In this document: one piece after another, positions 3,867 through 6,709 of the stretch
How the letters are laid out: every line of letters starts with the position of its first letter
How positions within the stretch are numbered: position 1 is the stretch's first letter
DNA from: Phycisphaerae bacterium
Lineage (GTDB): Bacteria > Planctomycetota > Phycisphaerae > UBA1845 > PWPN01
Length of the DNA: 6,709 nucleotides
Assembly (NCBI GenBank): GCA_026647385.1
Contig: JAPKGY010000168.1
Coordinates: forward strand, 1-6,709
Direction: 5' to 3'
Program-made: the position numbers and the translations under genes
Notes under the pieces: model-generated
Databases searched by the model: none
Told to the model about the DNA's origin: nothing
What the model saw: the letters and a program-made list of their open reading frames with translations, nothing else

Positions 3867-6245
3867 ATGGAGCAGCACCGTACCGAGCCGCTGCGATCCG
3901 GGGTTTCGACACTGAGGCGCTCTGACTACCCCCGATCGATCATCCAATACCTACAGACCTGTTTAGCCGCGCCCCGCAGGGACGCGTTCCGAGCGGCCCG
4001 TCCGAATCTGCTGCCGCCACTTGTGCTGACGCTCTTACTCGGTTTGAGCGGCGTCGCTTCGGGCCAGGGGGTGACCGGCGAGCAAGTTCTCCGGGCGATC
4101 CAGGCGGGCCGCGGTTTCCTGCTTCGCTGCCAGACCTACGACGGCAGTTGGCCGGACTTCCCGGGTTATGGCGGCGGCACTACCGCCATGGCCACCCTCG
4201 CCCTGCTGAATTCGGGCGTTCGGCTCGACGACCCGAGCATGAAGGCCGCCCTTCGCGTCGTCCGGACGATCTCGCTCAAACGCACCTACGTCGTCTCGCT
4301 CAAGGCCCAGGCGCTGGCCGTCGCCGACCCCAAGGCCTATCGCGCCGAGATCCAGGCGGCCGCCGACTGGCTCGTGAAAGCCCAGCGGACCAACGGCATG
4401 TGGGGCTACACTCTGGAAGGCGCCCAGGCCGATTTTTCGAACACGCAATTCGCGCTGCTCGGCCTGAACGAGGCTGCGATCGCGGGCGCCAAGGTGCCCG
4501 ACTCGGTTTGGCGCAAGGCCGAGGGCGCCTATCGCCAATCGCAACGACCCGACGGCGGCTTCGTGTACGTACCGCAACACAATTACGCCACGGGCAGCAT
4601 GACCGCCGCGGCCGTGGCCAGTCTCTACATCACCGGCAATTCGCTGGCCGTCAACGTCCCCGAGCCGGACGATGATTCGTCCGGCCCCTGTTGCGGGCGG
4701 TATGTCTCCTACCGCCCGATCGCCCGCGGTCTCCTGTGGCTCGCTCGCAACTTCAACGCCGAATACAACCCGGCCGGCGGCGAGACACGCCCCGCGCGCG
4801 GCTGGTGGTACTACTATTACCTCTATGCAGTGGAGCGCGTCGGGGTGCTGTCCGGGCTGCAATACATCGGGCGGCACGACTGGTACCGCGAGGGCGCCGC
4901 CCAACTCGTGGCCCGCCAACGAGCCGACGGTTCCTGGCGCGAGATCGGTGAGGTCGTGGATACCGCCTTTGCCCTGCTCTTTCTGGCCAAGGGCCACCGG
5001 TCCGTTCTGGTCCAAAAGCTCAAATGGGCCAACGATTTCCGGTGGAACACCGCCCGCAACGACCTGGCCCACCTGGTCGGCTTCATCGGCGATCGCATCG
5101 GCGGTCGACCCGTGAGCTGGAACATCGTCGAGCCGTCCGCCGACGTGAGCGAGCTGCTCGTCGCACCGATCCTCTACATCAGCGGGCAGGAGTTCCCCCG
5201 ATTCGACGCCGACCAGACTGACCGCCTTCGCAAGTACATCGACTTCGGCGGCACGATTCTCATCGAAGCGACGTGCAGCCGGTCCGCGGCCCGCGAGGGT
5301 TTCATGCGTTTCGCCCGGGCAACCTTCCCCGACCACGAGCCGCAACGCCTGCCGTCCGATCACCCGGTTTTCTCGGCCATGTTCCAGTTGGACGGCCGGG
5401 CGATCGAACTGCTCGGCCTGGAGGTCGGGTGTCGCACCAGCGTTTTCTTCAGCCCGACCGATCTGGCCTGCCAATGGGAAAACGGCGACTACAAGAAGGC
5501 CAATCGCACCGCCTTCGAGATCGGAGCCAACATCGCCGCCTACGCGACCGCGTCCGAACCGCTCCGCGACCGACTCGCCCCGCGACCCACGATCCACCTC
5601 ACCGCCGCCACGCGCCCCACCAGCCTGCCTCGCGGGGCGGTGTATCTCGGCATCATCAAACACGGCGGCGACTGGCAGCCCTTCCCGCGGGCCATCGACA
5701 ACCTCGCCCGATACCTCAACCGCAACCTCGGCGTCGACGTCGTGCCGGATTTCGAAGCCATCGCCGCTCACGACCCACGACTGGCCGACCATCCGATCGT
5801 CTACATGACCGGGGCCCGTGCGTTCACCCTCTCCGAGGACGCGATCGCCGCTCTCCGCCAACACCTGCTCCGCGGGGGAACGCTCCTGGCGGACGCCTGC
5901 TGCGGCCAGCGACTTTTCGATGCCTCGTTCCGCGAACTGGCGGCCAGACTGTTCCCGGAAAACCCGCTCGAACGCCTGCCGCTCGACCATCCCATCTTTA
6001 CAGGCTCGCCGGGATTCCCCCTGCCTGAAGTCACCTATCTGCCCGCGCTGCGAAACGAACAGCCCGACCTCAAGGAACCCTGGCTGGAGGGCATCACCCT
6101 CGATGGCCGGACCGCATTGATTTACAGCCCCTTCGGCCTGGGTTGCGGCCTGGCGGACAGCGGTTGCTTCGCCTGCCGGGGACTCGCCCCCGAGGATGCC
6201 CGAAGACTAACCGCCAACACCATCCTGTACGCCCTGTCCCATTGA
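3867..6245 (+). CDS. Secreted prenyltransferase/squalene-oxidase-like toroid protein with two DUF4159-type domains
   Basis: The 792-residue product has a basic N-terminus of about 47 residues, then a hydrophobic signal segment (LLPPLVLTLLLGLSGVASG, about 48-66) with likely cleavage near ASG-Q67, so it should be exported. Residues about 70-385 look like an alpha/alpha toroid of the terpene-cyclase/prenyltransferase superfamily, with QW-like motifs QTYDGSW (89-95), QRTNGMW (173-179), QRPDGGF (226-232) and QRADGSW (351-357), and an aromatic GWWYYYYLYAVER at 312-324. I see no DXDD cyclase motif, so catalysis as a terpene cyclase is unlikely. Residues about 415-562 and 590-792 are two copies of a DUF4159-type domain. 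They share the order (I/V)-Y-(I/M)-(S/T)-G, an L-R helix, GGT(I/L)L, LP-x-DHP(I/V)F, RT and SP, and a final N-I-x-x-Y-A. DUF4159 is thought to have a glutamine-amidotransferase-like fold, with function unknown. The ATG at 3867 has a weak GGAA ribosome site. Co-transcription with larE is likely, but a functional link is not evident. Confidence 0.85.
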   Translation: MEQHRTEPLRSGVSTLRRSDYPRSIIQYLQTCLAAPRRDAFRAARPNLLPPLVLTLLLGLSGVASGQGVTGEQVLRAIQAGRGFLLRCQTYDGSWPDFPGYGGGTTAMATLALLNSGVRLDDPSMKAALRVVRTISLKRTYVVSLKAQALAVADPKAYRAEIQAAADWLVKAQRTNGMWGYTLEGAQADFSNTQFALLGLNEAAIAGAKVPDSVWRKAEGAYRQSQRPDGGFVYVPQHNYATGSMTAAAVASLYITGNSLAVNVPEPDDDSSGPCCGRYVSYRPIARGLLWLARNFNAEYNPAGGETRPARGWWYYYYLYAVERVGVLSGLQYIGRHDWYREGAAQLVARQRADGSWREIGEVVDTAFALLFLAKGHRSVLVQKLKWANDFRWNTARNDLAHLVGFIGDRIGGRPVSWNIVEPSADVSELLVAPILYISGQEFPRFDADQTDRLRKYIDFGGTILIEATCSRSAAREGFMRFARATFPDHEPQRLPSDHPVFSAMFQLDGRAIELLGLEVGCRTSVFFSPTDLACQWENGDYKKANRTAFEIGANIAAYATASEPLRDRLAPRPTIHLTAATRPTSLPRGAVYLGIIKHGGDWQPFPRAIDNLARYLNRNLGVDVVPDFEAIAAHDPRLADHPIVYMTGARAFTLSEDAIAALRQHLLRGGTLLADACCGQRLFDASFRELAARLFPENPLERLPLDHPIFTGSPGFPLPEVTYLPALRNEQPDLKEPWLEGITLDGRTALIYSPFGLGCGLADSGCFACRGLAPEDARRLTANTILYALSH

Positions 6246-6380
6246 ACCGGCAGGCCCGCCGACAGCATCCTCGCTCCCCCATTTGTCGTAACCTTCGCCT
6301 GGCCCGGTATTTCGGCGATCCCAACACGGCGCAGCCTGCGTCAGTGGACAGAGCCGGATTCGCGTCTCCCTCTCCCATTT

Positions 6381-6473
6381 GACGCTCTGACTTTCTGAAG
6401 TTTTGACGTTGTGACTTTCGCCGCCGCAAACCTCCGATTCTGACGTTTTGACTTTTTGACTTTTTGACTTTTC
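6381..6473. repeat. Degenerate octamer tandem array, consensus GACTTTTT
   Basis: Two blocks keep an exact 8-base period. Block one, 6381-6420, has five units (gacgctct, gactttct, gaagtttt, gacgttgt, gactttcg). Block two, 6442-6473, has four (gacgtttt, gacttttt, gacttttt, gacttttc). They are separated by a 21-base GC-rich spacer at 6421-6441. The consensus is GAC(G/T)TTTT. Unit drift is greater in the left block, suggesting it is older or under less homogenisation. Similar short arrays occur between genes in some bacterial genomes as I recall; the role is unknown. Confidence 0.85.
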
Positions 6474-6492
6474 CCATCCGTGACACGGCTCC

Positions 6493-6498
6493 TAGAAT
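6493..6498 (+). promoter_or_regulatory. Candidate -10 element (TAGAAT) for the peroxiredoxin-like gene
   Basis: TAGAAT matches the -10 consensus in five of six bases and lies 50 bases before the ATG at 6549. No good -35 is found at 16-18 bases. A TTGACT formed by the last octamer repeat unit (6464-6469) is 23 bases upstream, too far for a standard promoter. Confidence 0.3.
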
Positions 6499-6548
6499 TT
6501 CCGCGTCTTTGGGAAGAGCTTCACAAACTGAAAGGAGAACAGAACATC

Positions 6549-6605
6549 ATGACGAACGAACATGGCGAAGCCTGCACGGTTCTGCAGGTTGGTCAGCCGG
6601 CCCCG
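6549..6605 (+). pseudogene. N-terminal fragment of a peroxiredoxin-like protein (3' truncated)
   Basis: An ATG at 6549 follows AAAGGAG (6531-6537), with an 11-base spacer, longer than usual. The first 19 residues end in VLQVGQPAP, the typical opening of AhpC/Prx-type peroxiredoxins (VGxPAPDF), thiol peroxidases that reduce hydrogen peroxide and organic peroxides. After the final Pro the frame continues to the window edge, but the residues (SFSDALYPRLSTAG) do not follow the family and are the antisense of lpxK. The catalytic Cys is therefore not present. The call rests on a short motif plus a plausible ribosome site. Confidence 0.4.
6596..6605. other. Second probable chimeric junction with 10-base microhomology
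   Basis: The bases GCCGGCCCCG encode QPAP-type peroxiredoxin sequence on the plus strand and the end of the recognisable LpxK sequence (DGAG) on the minus strand. To the left only the peroxiredoxin-like reading makes sense; to the right only the LpxK reading does. The two genes run towards each other and both are cut here. Confidence 0.5.
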
Positions 6606-6709
6606 TCCTTCTCCGACGCCTTGTATCCCCGACTCAGCACAGCCGGCCTGCGCCCGCGGGCCAGCAACTGCCGGCAGATCCACAGCGTCATCGGCGTCTT
6701 GCCCGTGCC
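6596..6709 (-). pseudogene. lpxK: Fragment of tetraacyldisaccharide 4'-kinase LpxK (both ends missing)
   Basis: Entering from the right edge, the minus strand encodes 38 residues. They begin GTGKTPMTLW, the Walker A (P-loop) of LpxK (family pattern GGTGKTP), then a helix with ICRQLLARGRRP, then AVLSRGYKAS, the strand and SRGY motif that follow in the family. LpxK phosphorylates the 4' position of the lipid A disaccharide at the inner face of the cytoplasmic membrane, using ATP. The start of the gene lies beyond the window. On the left the frame hits a stop at 6593-6595, immediately past the shared microhomology, and nothing downstream resembles the rest of LpxK. The gene is thus cut by the junction, and only its P-loop region remains visible. 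Its presence implies an organism with lipid A. Confidence 0.75.

Larger units (their letters stand above)
6246..6548. other. Non-coding region with repeats between the DUF4159 gene and the next start
   Basis: These roughly 300 bases hold no convincing gene. Frames crossing it on both strands give Lys/Ser/Arg-rich products made by the repeat. The first 130 bases are featureless apart from CCCCCATTTGTCG near 6275, echoed by TCCCATTTGACG at 6373-6384, which leads into the octamer array. No strong terminator follows the stop at 6245. The right end carries the presumed promoter and leader of the peroxiredoxin-like gene. Confidence 0.6.

Noticed and set aside
3960..4010. Twin-arginine signal in the DUF4159 protein (PRRDAF before the hydrophobic segment)
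   Set aside because: The residues after RR do not match the S-R-R-x-F-L-K pattern, so a general secretory signal is the simpler reading.
4662..4690. DXDD-type terpene cyclase catalytic motif at PEPDDDSSG
   Set aside because: The sequence is DDD without the DXDD spacing, and the surrounding GPCCGRY is unlike squalene-hopene cyclase active sites.
4035..5990. Long 651-residue minus-strand open frame opposite the DUF4159 gene
   Set aside because: Its residues are Gly/Glu/Val/Arg-rich without motifs, as expected for antisense of a GC-rich codon-biased gene, while the plus strand has a signal peptide and recognisable domains.
6381..6473. CRISPR array
   Set aside because: The units are 8 bases long, contiguous and degenerate, with no unique spacers of regular length and no cas genes.
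6094..6486. Minus-strand Lys/Ser-rich open frame over the octamer repeats
   Set aside because: The KVKKSKSQNV-type product is generated by the repeat itself; there is no ribosome site or domain.

Overview
The window is GC-rich bacterial DNA that does not read as one continuous chromosome segment. From about 1140 to about 6600 it looks planctomycetal. It carries a small secreted lipoprotein, a membrane-anchored TPR-like protein with an R-x-ELKTN-type N-terminus, a larE gene, and a secreted prenyltransferase-like toroid protein with two DUF4159-type domains. The first ~1130 bases look different: the minus-strand gene there ends in a TolB/PD40-type tail that I associate with Myxococcota. The taxonomic calls rest on recalled family resemblance, not on a search.

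Layout. 1-199: C-terminus of an unidentified plus-strand gene, coupled by a GTGA overlap to a gene at 196-791 with a PD-(D/E)XK nuclease motif and an apparent one-base frameshift near its end. 830 to ~1132 (minus): C-terminal piece of a TolB-like beta-propeller protein. ~1131-1385 (minus): N-terminal piece of a glycosyltransferase-2-like gene. These two truncated minus-strand genes meet at ~1130-1142, a probable artificial or recombination junction. 1386-1579: divergent intergenic region. 1580-2856: lipoprotein and TPR-like protein, overlapping by ATGA. 2857-2996: hairpin, palindrome and a good promoter candidate. 2997-6245: larE and the DUF4159 protein, 27 bases apart and probably co-transcribed. 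6246-6548: non-coding, with a degenerate octamer array (GACTTTTT type) and a possible promoter. 6549-6605: start of a peroxiredoxin-like gene. 6596-6709 (minus): a piece of lpxK including its Walker A motif. The last two are truncated against each other at a 10-base shared stretch, a second junction.

How the genes work together. The lipoprotein and TPR-like protein are translationally coupled and both face the periplasm or cell envelope. LarE makes the sulfur transfers for the nickel-pincer nucleotide cofactor; its neighbour is a secreted protein of unknown function, and no larA, larB or larC is visible. The left-edge pair resembles two-gene nuclease modules, but the partner is too incomplete to identify. 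I see no tRNA, rRNA, CRISPR array, IS element or clear mobile-element gene. The most unusual results are the two chimeric-looking junctions, the internally duplicated DUF4159 protein, and the octamer repeat array.
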